Below, piece after piece: positions 11,419 to 20,197 of a DNA stretch of 64,000 nt (within the stretch, counting starts at the first letter, position 1; every line of letters begins with the position of its first letter). Below the pieces are notes generated by a model. That model searched no databases. It was not told the origin of the DNA and was given only the letters and a program-made list of their open reading frames with translations. The translations under genes were made by a program, and so were the position numbers. The DNA comes from Prochlorococcus sp. AG-363-C02 (GTDB lineage Bacteria > Cyanobacteriota > Cyanobacteriia > PCC-6307 > Cyanobiaceae), in contig QCFH01000001.1 in NCBI GenBank assembly GCA_003278345.1, positions 1 through 64,000 on the forward strand. The letters are read 5' to 3'.

Positions 11419-12055
11419 ATGGGAGCTCAAGAATCAACTGCCGTCAAAATCTGTGGCATTAAAACAGCGGAGCAGGCACTGGGGATAGCATCCTAGATTT
11501 TTATCAAATGCAAAAAGAAGAGTAATTTTTGAAAGTCTAATTAAAAATGCTCCAACAGTCGAAAGGGTTTGGGTGGTTGCAAATATAGATTCAAATTTAA
11601 TTTTGGAGGGTTTAAAAGGAATGGGAGCTCCATCAGTCATTCAACTCCATGGGACAGAATCCAAAGAAAAATGCAAAGAGTTAAAAGAGCTTTACCCGCA
11701 CATCAAATGGTGGAAATCATTTCAAATTCGTCAAGCTAAAGATTTAAGTTTTGCTCAAACTTATCAAGACTCTGTAGACGCTTTACTTATAGATACTTGG
11801 AGTAGTAAACATCTTGGAGGAACTGGGAAAAGAATCCCTATAGAACTACTAGCCAAGATAAAATTCGATATTCCTTGGTGGTTAGCTGGCGGAGTTTCTG
11901 CTGATTGGATTAAGAAGGTGTTATTAGAAATAAAACCTTTTGGGGTAGATGCATCAAGCAAATTGGAAATAAAACCAGGAGTAAAAGATTTATTAAAAGT
12001 AAAAACCCTTATAGAGGAAGTGAAAACCTATAAGAGCCTTGATATAAAAAAATAA
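11419..12055 (+). pseudogene. trpF: Phosphoribosylanthranilate isomerase, frame broken by apparent internal deletion
   Basis: TrpF isomerises phosphoribosylanthranilate in tryptophan synthesis. From the ATG at 11419 the frame reads MGAQESTAVKICGIKTAEQA then LGIAS and hits TAG at 11494-11496. The match resumes one base out of phase (PRFLSNAKRRVIFESLIKNA) and runs to 12055 with good TrpF features (IQLHGTES, WLAGGVSADW, GVDASSKLE). About 14 residues expected between these blocks, the second beta strand GADAIGxI..S, are missing. A deletion of about 41 or 44 bases would explain both the gap and the shift. A GTG at 11573 opens the longest intact part (160 aa), which lacks the N-terminal strands and the catalytic cysteine region. 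Genuine decay and an assembly error are both possible. Confidence 0.85.
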
Positions 12056-12107
12056 TTCTTTTTATCCTCAAAATTCAAACTAGTCCTTATAGGCTTCCCT
12101 AGCAAAA

Positions 12108-12815
12108 TCAAAATGCACCAGAAGTAGGCATCAATGTAATATCTTCAATCACTTGTGAAGTTGGTTGATTAGCCAAGTAAAAAAGTTCAGAGGCAACTTG
12201 ATCAACAGCAAGCATCGCTCCTCGATCAAAATCACTTTGAACATCATCAGAATCCCAAAGTTCACTATTAACCGAACCAAGAGTAAGGGTACAAGCTCTT
12301 ATGCCAAAACTCCTCTCTTCTTCAGCTAAACATTTGGTAAATCGTTCCAATGCTGATTTGCTTATGCAATAAGCACCCCATTGAGGGAATGAGTTCCGAG
12401 CTGCATGACTACTTACATTGATAATTAAGCCACCTCGTTCACGCATAATTGGGATAACACTTGATGTAACCTGAAAAACGCTCGTTAGATTAAGTTGAAA
12501 TAACCATTGCCATTTATCTAAAGGCATTGATGAAAGTTCACCAGTCCAGGCTGCACCAGCATTATTAATAAGAACTGAAGGGATAAGTCCTTGGCTCAGA
12601 AGATCATCCATTCCAGATTCTATCTGCGATGAATCAGCTAAATCTATGCCCTGAAAAAACACCCTAGCTCCTTTGCTCTTCAATTCTTCAGACAGAATTT
12701 TAAGTTTTTTTGTGGATCGAGAAACTAGCAGTAAATCCCAACCAGCTGAAGCAAATTTCTTTGCTGCTGCTTTACCAATTCCCTTAGAAGCTCCAGTAAT
12801 AAGAACAGTTGCCAA
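12108..12815 (-). CDS. Short-chain dehydrogenase/reductase
   Basis: A 235-residue classical SDR. It has the cofactor loop TGASKGIGKAAAKKFA near the N-terminus, LINNAGAAWTG (the NNAG motif, about 84-94), an active-site serine in INVSSHAARN, and the YxxxK pair in YCISKSALERF (about 149-153). The arginine after the first strand (SRSTKK) suggests NADP(H). The substrate cannot be told from sequence. It is 26 bases downstream of accA on the same strand and closes the accA-aar-ado neighbourhood, so a role in lipid or alcohol/aldehyde metabolism is possible but unproven. Confidence 0.88.
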   Translation of the reverse strand: MATVLITGASKGIGKAAAKKFASAGWDLLLVSRSTKKLKILSEELKSKGARVFFQGIDLADSSQIESGMDDLLSQGLIPSVLINNAGAAWTGELSSMPLDKWQWLFQLNLTSVFQVTSSVIPIMRERGGLIINVSSHAARNSFPQWGAYCISKSALERFTKCLAEEERSFGIRACTLTLGSVNSELWDSDDVQSDFDRGAMLAVDQVASELFYLANQPTSQVIEDITLMPTSGAF

Positions 12816-12841
12816 TTAAGTTTCTATTAATTAATAATATT

Positions 12842-13831
12842 CTATTTAATTAGATTGCCTTCATGTGAACTTGTCTCAAGAAAGCTTCCTATTTCCCTGA
12901 ATTTTTTATATCGGTTATCTCTAAGGCTATTGAAATCCAACTTAGACAACTCATCTAAATGCTTAAGAATAGTATTTTTCAGAGCTTCGCCAGATTGAAG
13001 AGGTGCCCAATTATTACCTCCTGCAGGCTCCTTAATCACCTCGTCCACAATACCCAAACTCAACAAATCTGAGCCAGTTATTTTTAGTGCTGAAGCTGCT
13101 TCAGGAGCTTTCCCTGCATCGCGCCAAAGTATTGAGGCACATGCTTCTGGACTGGCAACTGTGTAAACACTGTGCTCAAACATTAAAAGTCGGTCTGCAA
13201 CACCAATACCAAGTGCTCCCCCAGATCCACCTTCTCCAATAACAGTGGCAATAATAGGTACTTTTAACCTGAACATTTCTCTCAAATTAACTGCTATCGC
13301 TTCACCTTGTCCTTGTTCCTCAGCTAAAAGTCCTGCATAAGCACCAGGAGTATCAATAAATGAAATTATAGGAAGTTTAAACCTATCGGCATGATTCATT
13401 AATCTCAGAGCTTTTCGGTATCCTCCTGGCTTGGCCATGCCAAAATTTCTAGCAACATTCTCTTTAGTATCTCTTCCCTTTTGCTGACCAATCAACATTA
13501 CAGGTATGTCTTCAATGCTTGCTATACCTCCAACCAAAGCACTGTCATCACTGGAGTTCCTATCACCATGAAGCTCAATCCAGTCATCACAGAACATTTG
13601 TATAAAGTCAAGAGTGCTAGGTCTTTGAGGATGCCTAGCAACTTGGATCTTTTCCGAAGGAGTTAATGCCTTAAAAATTTCTTCTCTTCTCCTAGCAGCA
13701 AGTGTCTCAAGCTGGAGCAATTGTTGACTAACATCAACCTCAGAATCTCTAGCCAACTCTCTTATTTGTTCGATTTGCTTTTCAAGCTCCACTAATGGCT
13801 TCTCAAATTCCAATAGATAACGACGTGCCAT
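12842..13831 (-). CDS. accA: Acetyl-CoA carboxylase carboxyltransferase subunit alpha
   Basis: AccA (329 aa) with AccD transfers carboxyl from biotin to acetyl-CoA, making malonyl-CoA for fatty acid synthesis. The N-terminal helical part ([20 protein letters not shown]) and the crotonase-fold core with [20 protein letters not shown] and [18 protein letters not shown] are typical. It is 24 bases downstream of aar in the same direction, which links malonyl-CoA supply with acyl-ACP use for alkanes. Confidence 0.97.
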   Translation of the reverse strand: MARRYLLEFEKPLVELEKQIEQIRELARDSEVDVSQQLLQLETLAARRREEIFKALTPSEKIQVARHPQRPSTLDFIQMFCDDWIELHGDRNSSDDSALVGGIASIEDIPVMLIGQQKGRDTKENVARNFGMAKPGGYRKALRLMNHADRFKLPIISFIDTPGAYAGLLAEEQGQGEAIAVNLREMFRLKVPIIATVIGEGGSGGALGIGVADRLLMFEHSVYTVASPEACASILWRDAGKAPEAASALKITGSDLLSLGIVDEVIKEPAGGNNWAPLQSGEALKNTILKHLDELSKLDFNSLRDNRYKKFREIGSFLETSSHEGNLIK

Positions 13832-13855
13832 AAGTTTAAAAGTAAATTTTCTAGA

Positions 13856-14896
13856 TTAGGCAATGGATACCTCAATATTAGGTTGCAGTCCTAATACAGA
13901 GAAGCCATGCCTAAGAGAAGCTTCACCAATAAAGTCCATTTTTTCCAAAGTAATGTTATTTCTTCCCCAGCTAAAATTAGTATGGCAATCTTCAAATTCA
14001 AGAAGCATCGCCTCTGCAAAACAAGCAAACATTTGTCTTTGTGGTATATCCATCTCAGCAATCTCCATCATATTCCAGCCTATATCAGTAAAAAATTCCA
14101 CAATTCCTCCCTTAAGTACATGAATTCCAGACCCGCCAAATTTCGAATCAAGATTTTTTGGATATCCACCATCAATCATTAAACAGGGGTCGCGAAGCAA
14201 AGATTTATCTATTTCAAGCTTTTTAGGTAAGCTAGCAACCCAAATCACCGCATCTGACTTAGGGAGAGCTTCCTCCAGGCTTAGAATCTGTCCTCCTTGC
14301 AAAGTTTGCTGAAGTTCTTGAAGGGGTTGTTTTTGACGAGCAACCAAGAAAAGCTCTTCAACACCTGTTCTGTTAGAAAGCCATCTGCAAACTGCGCTTC
14401 CAATATCTCCAGTAGCACCTACAACAGCAACTTTTGCTTTTTTAAGGTCTATTCCGAGTTTTGGTGCATTTAATTCCAGCTGACGGCATATAACCCAAGC
14501 AGTATGAGTGTTTCCAGTAGTAAACTTCGCCCAATCAAGAGTTGTATTTCTTACTTGCTTGTTCTGAAGAAGATTAAAGTTTTCAAAAATAATCGAAGTA
14601 AATCCTCCTAACGCAGTAATGCTTATTCCTTTCTTCTGAGCAAGTTCCATTGCATTTAAGACCTTTCTTCTTGCTGTTTTAAATCGACTCAACATTTCTG
14701 GTACAAAGCAAGAATCTATATAAGCTCCTTCAATAGTCTTACCTATTGCGCTAACAATTTTTACATGTTCAACAAGCTGAGGTGGGGCACTACACCAAAC
14801 ATCCAAGTCTCCCTCAGCAATATGATTATATCCCAAATCCATTGCCTTTTTTCTGGCATCATTAAAACTTGTTGAGTGCCCGATCAAACCAAACAT
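13856..14896 (-). CDS. aar: Long-chain acyl-ACP reductase (fatty aldehyde-forming)
   Basis: AAR (346 aa) reduces acyl-ACP with NADPH to fatty aldehyde, the substrate of ADO. The NADPH loop [18 protein letters not shown] lies near residue 160. The catalytic thioester cysteine is in [15 protein letters not shown] (about residue 292). [10 protein letters not shown] near the C-terminus matches the family. The gene starts 148 bases after ado, on the same strand, and is followed at once by accA. This is the conserved cyanobacterial alkane cluster. Confidence 0.97.
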   Translation of the reverse strand: MFGLIGHSTSFNDARKKAMDLGYNHIAEGDLDVWCSAPPQLVEHVKIVSAIGKTIEGAYIDSCFVPEMLSRFKTARRKVLNAMELAQKKGISITALGGFTSIIFENFNLLQNKQVRNTTLDWAKFTTGNTHTAWVICRQLELNAPKLGIDLKKAKVAVVGATGDIGSAVCRWLSNRTGVEELFLVARQKQPLQELQQTLQGGQILSLEEALPKSDAVIWVASLPKKLEIDKSLLRDPCLMIDGGYPKNLDSKFGGSGIHVLKGGIVEFFTDIGWNMMEIAEMDIPQRQMFACFAEAMLLEFEDCHTNFSWGRNNITLEKMDFIGEASLRHGFSVLGLQPNIEVSIA

Positions 14897-15044
14897 TGTC
14901 TAAAAAAAAACTTCATTTTCAGAAGTAATCTTCAATTGAATTCAACAGACTAAACCATAGAGAGCATATCAATTTGCTAATAGAAGTTTTTTAACTCAAA
15001 AAAGATATGATTTAGGAATCTAATTACAGCTCTACTTGCTATTA

Positions 15045-15761
15045 CTAAATGATTGCAGCCATTGCCATACGTGCTATTTCTCTAGAGTCTAGGCCTATTT
15101 CCATAAGAGAATCCTGATAAGCAATCATAAACTCTTCCATCAATTCTTCTTTATCCATATCAAGAGAGTGAGCATCATCAGCAACCTGATCAAGCATAGA
15201 TTTGATAAGTGGCAGGTTTTGCTTATTCGCCTTCATTAGTTCATCCTTACAATGTGATAAATTTGCCTTCAACCATTCCTGACCGTAATTGAGATGTAGG
15301 TACTCATCCTTTACAACATTTTCGGTTATTTTTCTTGCAAAAGGATCAGCAACTTTTATATATACATGATAAGCAGATATAGCAAAAGCCTCAATAAGAA
15401 TTGCCTGAATTAAAAAACAGGTAGTGATATTTCCTTCTTCAAAAGCCTTATGAAAATTACCATGCAAAGGAGAAAAGAATTCCTTAGCAAACTCCATATC
15501 AGCTTTGACACCTAGATTTTTCCCACAGGCCGTAAATCCTTTCATATGCTTCATTTCCATAATCGCTAATTTTTTTAATTCTTCTGCTTTTTCAGGAATA
15601 AGTTTACCTATAGAATTATAATTATCGAAAGCTTCCTTTTCTCCTTCGATAACAATTGCATTTATCCTGCTGTAAGCATCTTTATATTCAGCAGATGTAA
15701 AGTCTGGCAAGCTATCTGTCTTAATAGTACCGGCTACCTCAGTAGATTCCAGGGTCGGCAT
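15045..15761 (-). CDS. ado: Aldehyde-deformylating oxygenase (alkane synthase)
   Basis: ADO (238 aa) is a ferritin-like di-iron enzyme that converts C(n) fatty aldehydes into C(n-1) alkanes plus formate, using oxygen and ferredoxin. Iron ligands are visible in the first helix pair (EGEKEAFDNY; MEMKHMKGF) and in the second (LIEAFAISAYHVY; VKDEYLHLNYG). The length is normal. It is the first gene of the leftward ado-aar-accA-SDR series. In picocyanobacteria the expected product is mainly pentadecane. Confidence 0.97.
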   Translation of the reverse strand: MPTLESTEVAGTIKTDSLPDFTSAEYKDAYSRINAIVIEGEKEAFDNYNSIGKLIPEKAEELKKLAIMEMKHMKGFTACGKNLGVKADMEFAKEFFSPLHGNFHKAFEEGNITTCFLIQAILIEAFAISAYHVYIKVADPFARKITENVVKDEYLHLNYGQEWLKANLSHCKDELMKANKQNLPLIKSMLDQVADDAHSLDMDKEELMEEFMIAYQDSLMEIGLDSREIARMAMAAII

Positions 15762-15853
15762 AACAATTAGAAATTCACAATATGGCGCATATTACAGAAC
15801 TAATTGCATAAATGGGAAACTATTTAAATCATTATTGGTTATTGATAGTTTTT

Positions 15854-16681
15854 TTATTCCACGTCAGGCCATTTACTTGCCATTAAATTTATGAAAAGTG
15901 CAGTCCAATGATCGACCAAAGCCTTTCTTAAATCATTCCCCAAAGCTGAATTAGAGCCTTTGCTATCTCCAATCACCCCTGAATCGCTGAGGTCATGAGT
16001 AAGCCATGCGCATGGAGCAGCACCTTCGAGACTCCATCCATCAGGTACACATATTTTATTTTCTCCACAAGCTGTATTTAAACCACCATCAGCAGGTCTT
16101 TCTTTTCCAACTAAATCTGGTTTTAAAGAAAGCATCAAACTTGTTTCAGCCAAAGCTGCATGAAGGCCTTGTTCTACTTCACTATCAGGCAACAAATCAC
16201 GCAAAGAATCCACTCCACTCCACAAAAAACATGGCAAAACTGCCATAGAGGGACATTTAACCCGAAGCTCTCTTGCAATAGCTTGTAAAAGGCCTATCTG
16301 GCCTCCGTGTGCATTAAAAAAAACAAGTCTTTGGAATCCCATTTTTGCCAACTGGGTTCCAACTTCAGTAACCATTTTCAACATTAATTCTCCTGAGAGC
16401 GAAAGAGTCCCTGAAAAGCCCAAGTGCTCAGGAGAAAAACCTATGGACTGAGTAGGTAAAGTCCATATAGGCAAATCATTGGGTAAACGTTCAAATACAT
16501 CACTTAATATTTTTTCAGAAAACAAAGTATCTGTAATTAAAGGTAAATGTGGTCCATGTTGTTCGCATGCACCAAATGGCCAGACCAAGGTAGAACCCTT
16601 TGTCAATGCTGCTTCAGAGGCTTCTTGCCAATTAAGAAAGGCATATTTTCTTAAATTAGAACTAATAGAACTGACCTCCAA
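15854..16681 (-). CDS. Creatininase-family amidohydrolase
   Basis: A 275-residue creatininase-fold metal-dependent amidohydrolase. Metal-site residues are recognisable in WPFGACEQHGPHLPLITDT (E and H after the first strand), in FFNAHGGQIGLL, and in a late acidic position (HAALAETSLML). Members act on creatinine, on formamidopyrimidine intermediates (ArfB) or in mycofactocin maturation, and the substrate here is unknown. It lies 92 bases upstream of ado on the same strand but may be a separate unit. It is divergent from the S1-domain gene with a 60-base gap. Confidence 0.88.
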   Translation of the reverse strand: MEVSSISSNLRKYAFLNWQEASEAALTKGSTLVWPFGACEQHGPHLPLITDTLFSEKILSDVFERLPNDLPIWTLPTQSIGFSPEHLGFSGTLSLSGELMLKMVTEVGTQLAKMGFQRLVFFNAHGGQIGLLQAIARELRVKCPSMAVLPCFLWSGVDSLRDLLPDSEVEQGLHAALAETSLMLSLKPDLVGKERPADGGLNTACGENKICVPDGWSLEGAAPCAWLTHDLSDSGVIGDSKGSNSALGNDLRKALVDHWTALFINLMASKWPDVE

Positions 16682-16741
16682 AAATGAAATAAATTAACTT
16701 TTCCTGCAAGAATGGCTTATTGAAACCTACTAAAGGCCCAA

Positions 16742-18019
16742 ATGGCCGGATCAGGAAGCCCACAACCCAAAAAACCTAACCCTCCTAGGCAACAGCAGAA
16801 TTATCTGCGAAAGCCTATTCAGGTAATGCATATTAGTAGAAAAGAAAACCAAAAGAATCCTAACGGAAAAACAAACGAGACAGTAAAAACAGAAGCGCCA
16901 AGCCAAGAAAGTATTATCTCGCCAAAAACAAAAGACAATTTAATCAACCCTTCAAGACCTTCGAAATTGGTAGAGAATAAATTGGAAGAGTCTTTTATTT
17001 CAGGAGAAGAAGCGGAACTATCGATGGGCGATCTTCTTGATAAAGAAGAAATTATTAAACAAAGTCACAAAGAAATTTCTAATAATTTCAACTCTAAGAG
17101 TTTTGTAGAAAGAAGTGTTGATGATTTTGACTTTGATGAAGGTGCTTTTCTTGCTGCGTTAGAGGAAAACGAACCTATTGGTAATACTGGTGAAATTGCA
17201 AAGGGAAGTGTTATCGGGATTGAAAGTGATGGAGTTTACGTTGATATTGGAGGTAAAGCTCCAGGCTTCATGCCTAAAAATGAATGCGGCTTAGGAGTAA
17301 TTACTAATCTCAAGGAAAGATTCCCAAAAGGGCTAGAGGTGGAAGTGCTCGTTACAAGGGAGCAAAATGCTGACGGTATGGTAACCATCAGCTGCAGAGC
17401 ATTAGCTCTTCGCAAAAGCTGGGAAAAAGTTCTTGAACTTGCCAACAAATCAAGTGTAGTTGAGGTAAAGGCAAATGGATTCAATAGAGGAGGACTAACA
17501 TGTGATCTTGAAGGCTTAAGAGGTTTCATTCCTCGGTCACAACTAAAGGAAGGTGAAAATCATGAATCCCTAGTAGGGAAAACACTTACTGTCGCATTTA
17601 TAGAAGTAAACCCTGATAGCAGAAAATTAATACTTTCCGAAAAAAAAGCAGTTACTGCAGCAATATTTGCTCAACTAGAAATAGGCCAATTAGTAGAAGG
17701 CAAGGTTATTTCAGTTAAACCTTACGGATTCTTTATAGATCTAGGTGGAATAAGTGGTCTACTTCATCAATCAGTGGTCACCAATGGTAGCCTCAGATCA
17801 CTTAGAGAAGTCTTCAATCAAGGAGACAATGTGAAAGCGCTTATAACTGATCTTGACTGTGGCAGAGGAAGAATAGGTTTGAATACTGCACTTTTAGAAG
17901 GAATACCAGGAGAGATACTCGTTGATAAGGAGAAAATATTAGCTGAAGCAGAAGATAGAGCTAAAAAAGCTCAAGGTTTATTAAAAGCAAAAGAAGATAA
18001 AGAAGAGCAAGAAAAATAA
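16742..18019 (+). CDS. S1 RNA-binding domain protein (ribosomal protein S1-like)
   Basis: A 425-residue protein with a long disordered, basic/polar N-terminus (about 1-140; proline, lysine and asparagine rich) followed by three S1-type OB folds. These are about 155-225 (GSVIGIESDGVYVDIGGKAPG), 230-300 (LTCDLEGLRGFIPRSQL) and 312-385 (EGKVISVKPYGFFIDLGGIS). The C-terminus is a charged helix. It resembles the second, S1-like cyanobacterial protein rather than canonical rpsA, and probably binds mRNA or the ribosome. The next gene starts immediately after its stop, so the two are cotranscribed. Confidence 0.88.
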   Translation: MAGSGSPQPKKPNPPRQQQNYLRKPIQVMHISRKENQKNPNGKTNETVKTEAPSQESIISPKTKDNLINPSRPSKLVENKLEESFISGEEAELSMGDLLDKEEIIKQSHKEISNNFNSKSFVERSVDDFDFDEGAFLAALEENEPIGNTGEIAKGSVIGIESDGVYVDIGGKAPGFMPKNECGLGVITNLKERFPKGLEVEVLVTREQNADGMVTISCRALALRKSWEKVLELANKSSVVEVKANGFNRGGLTCDLEGLRGFIPRSQLKEGENHESLVGKTLTVAFIEVNPDSRKLILSEKKAVTAAIFAQLEIGQLVEGKVISVKPYGFFIDLGGISGLLHQSVVTNGSLRSLREVFNQGDNVKALITDLDCGRGRIGLNTALLEGIPGEILVDKEKILAEAEDRAKKAQGLLKAKEDKEEQEK

Positions 18020-18913
18020 ATGATTAATTCATCTAAACCGCATACAAACGAAGGTCGAAAAATTGCTGATTGGGAGTTGGACTTTTATTCACGTCCAATT
18101 TTAGAAAGTGATGGAAAAAAAAGATGGGAATTGCTTATAACAAGCACTCAAGACTTCTCAGAAGAACAAACTTTTAAATATGAGAAAAGATGTCCCGCAA
18201 ATGAAGTCAATTCAATTTGGCTAAGCAAATCATTAGAAGAAGCCTTGAATAAGGCTAACGATCAAGGATGGGATCCTCCGAAAAGGATTAGATGCTCTAG
18301 GCCATCTATGAAAACAATGGTCAAAAAAGCATCTGAGAAAGTCGGGATACAAGTAATAGAAAGTCGCAGAACTTTTTCACTTTTCGAATGGTTATCACAA
18401 AGAGAACGTGAGATATACCCAAATGAACCAGGATACATTTCAGGACCATTGCCACCAAATTCCCCTTCGCTAGTCAACCAACCAGAACCTCTACCTGAAG
18501 CACTAAGAGGAGATGCCTGGTCTTTTTCTTCTCTTCAGGTCGGCATGGTAAGAGAAGCTAAAGAATGGCCTATGGAATTCAATTCCTTATTGCCAATTAA
18601 TAATTCGATAGAAGATGAGATCTTTATCCACGGGTTACGTTTATTTAGCAAGTCAAGAGCACTTGCTCTTTCTGCATGGCTAAGTGGTTTAGAGCCAGTA
18701 AGGTTGGTAGTAGAAAACAACCAACTGATTTTAGAAGCAGGTCAAGAAGATAGATGGCTAGTAACTGATTTGGGCAAAGATTACGCAGAAGAAATGAAAA
18801 GCAACCTAAATAATGCAAAGAGAAATGCCGATGGACTTCAATTTATTGCAATTCAAAGTTCTCCTGATGTAGAAATACTTACAGGCTTCTGGATGCTTAA
18901 AGATATCGATTAA
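18020..18913 (+). CDS. Tab2/Atab2 family RNA-binding protein (DUF1092)
   Basis: A 297-residue homologue of Tab2/Atab2, the AU-rich RNA-binding proteins needed in algae and plants for translation of psaB and other photosystem mRNAs. The family opening WELDFYSRPILESDGKKRWE and a late block with GLEPVRLVVEN and RWLVTDL are visible. It starts at the base after the S1-domain gene ends. The coupling of two predicted RNA-binding proteins suggests a joint role in photosystem mRNA translation, which is inference. Confidence 0.88.
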   Translation: MINSSKPHTNEGRKIADWELDFYSRPILESDGKKRWELLITSTQDFSEEQTFKYEKRCPANEVNSIWLSKSLEEALNKANDQGWDPPKRIRCSRPSMKTMVKKASEKVGIQVIESRRTFSLFEWLSQREREIYPNEPGYISGPLPPNSPSLVNQPEPLPEALRGDAWSFSSLQVGMVREAKEWPMEFNSLLPINNSIEDEIFIHGLRLFSKSRALALSAWLSGLEPVRLVVENNQLILEAGQEDRWLVTDLGKDYAEEMKSNLNNAKRNADGLQFIAIQSSPDVEILTGFWMLKDID

Positions 18914-18974
18914 ATTAATAATATATATCAGGTATAACAACAAGTTCAATCTAATAATAAACCAAAGTATTTAC

Positions 18975-19781
18975 ATGAGGATAGAATCTTTAAATCAAGA
19001 AGGATGGTTGTTAAAAAAAACCATGGGAACAATATATCTTCAATCAAAACTTTTGCTAGAAAATCATTTTAATCATGCTTTCTTTACAAGTAAAGCCGGA
19101 GAAAATAATCCTGAGTTTTTGAATAAATTATTAGGCAACACATCAAGTATTCATCTTTTGAATCAGATTCATGGCAACAAAGTGATAAATGCATCTGAAT
19201 CACATAGTCTTTCAATTCAAAAGGGAGATAGCCTTATAAGCGATACAAAGAATCAAGGGCTCTGGGTATATACAGCGGATTGTATACCAATATTATTAGG
19301 AGATAGAAAGACGGGGAATGTAGCAGCTATTCATTCAGGATGGAAAGGCTTGGCAAAAAATAACATTAAAAGCACTATTATAGAATTAGAAAAAAATGGA
19401 TCTAAAAGAAAAAATTTAATAGCAGCATTAGGTCCTGCAATAAGCAGGGTAAGATATATTGTTGGGCAAGAAGTAGTAAATTCAATATATAAAACTTTGG
19501 CGCAGAAAAACTACTCAGATAATCAACATGTAACAAGTTGGATGTCTCAACTAGGATGCCTTGAAGTTAAAGAAAATCAAGAATTAATGATGGACCTCAG
19601 GCAAATAGCAAAAGTCAATTTAATAATTGAGGGGTTTAACGAAAGTCAGATAAGCATAAATTCAAGCTGCACATTTTCAGAATACAAATTTTTTAATTCT
19701 TGGCGAAGAGACAAAGGAAAGGGAAGACAGTGGAGTTTTATAGAGACAAAGTTAAATAACAAAGAAAGATATAACCATTAA
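18975..19781 (+). CDS. YfiH/laccase-domain family protein (purine nucleoside phosphorylase-type)
   Basis: A 268-residue member of the YfiH (DUF152, 'multicopper polyphenol oxidase') family, now known to act on purine nucleosides. Zinc-site residues are visible in LLNQIHGNKVI (His), YTADCIPILLGD (Cys) and AAIHSGWKGLAKN (His). The sequence ends with CTFSEYKFFNSWRRDKGKGR, the usual C-terminal signature. The first 20 or so residues before TIYLQSKL are extra, and an ATG at 19023, in the MGTIYLQ context, could be an alternative start. Confidence 0.88.
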   Translation: MRIESLNQEGWLLKKTMGTIYLQSKLLLENHFNHAFFTSKAGENNPEFLNKLLGNTSSIHLLNQIHGNKVINASESHSLSIQKGDSLISDTKNQGLWVYTADCIPILLGDRKTGNVAAIHSGWKGLAKNNIKSTIIELEKNGSKRKNLIAALGPAISRVRYIVGQEVVNSIYKTLAQKNYSDNQHVTSWMSQLGCLEVKENQELMMDLRQIAKVNLIIEGFNESQISINSSCTFSEYKFFNSWRRDKGKGRQWSFIETKLNNKERYNH

Positions 19782-19813
19782 TACAAATAAATATTAGCTT
19801 TTATTGTTTGTTT

Positions 19814-20152
19814 TTAGTTGCAGATAAGATCTGCTAAGCCTACACTTACCATTGATTCTGATATATCATTCTCGGAACTTAAGCTAATTATTTTTGCTAC
19901 TAATATTCCATTTTCGGAGCCTCTTGGAAGAAGATTAATCTTTGAATGTCTAGGCAATTCTGACCTTAACCAATTAGCAGCCTCTTCTTCTTTAGATGGA
20001 TCAACATTTATGCAAGCAAGTTTAACTTTATAATTTCTATTTTGATCACCAATTTGAACTATTGAAGAATTATTGATTTGAAGAACTTCTGCGGATAAGA
20101 CTCTAACTGGAAGCAAAGCAATAAGGAGAATAATACATAGCAAGTATTTCAT
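19814..20152 (-). CDS. Secreted SNase-like (OB-fold) protein, nuclease residues not conserved
   Basis: A 112-residue protein with a signal peptide (MKYLLCIILLIALLPVRVLSA). The mature part follows the staphylococcal nuclease pattern: YKVKLACIN where the nuclease has the catalytic Arg and Asp, and SMVSVGLADLIC where it has the final helix and strand. The catalytic Arg35, Asp40, Glu43 and Arg87 positions appear to be Lys, Asn, non-acidic and non-Arg. I infer an exported binding protein that is no longer a nuclease. It is convergent with the YfiH-like gene. Confidence 0.7.
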   Translation of the reverse strand: MKYLLCIILLIALLPVRVLSAEVLQINNSSIVQIGDQNRNYKVKLACINVDPSKEEEAANWLRSELPRHSKINLLPRGSENGILVAKIISLSSENDISESMVSVGLADLICN

Positions 20153-20197
20153 ATTAATAATATTAAATATTTCAATATTCTTAAATAAATAATATTT

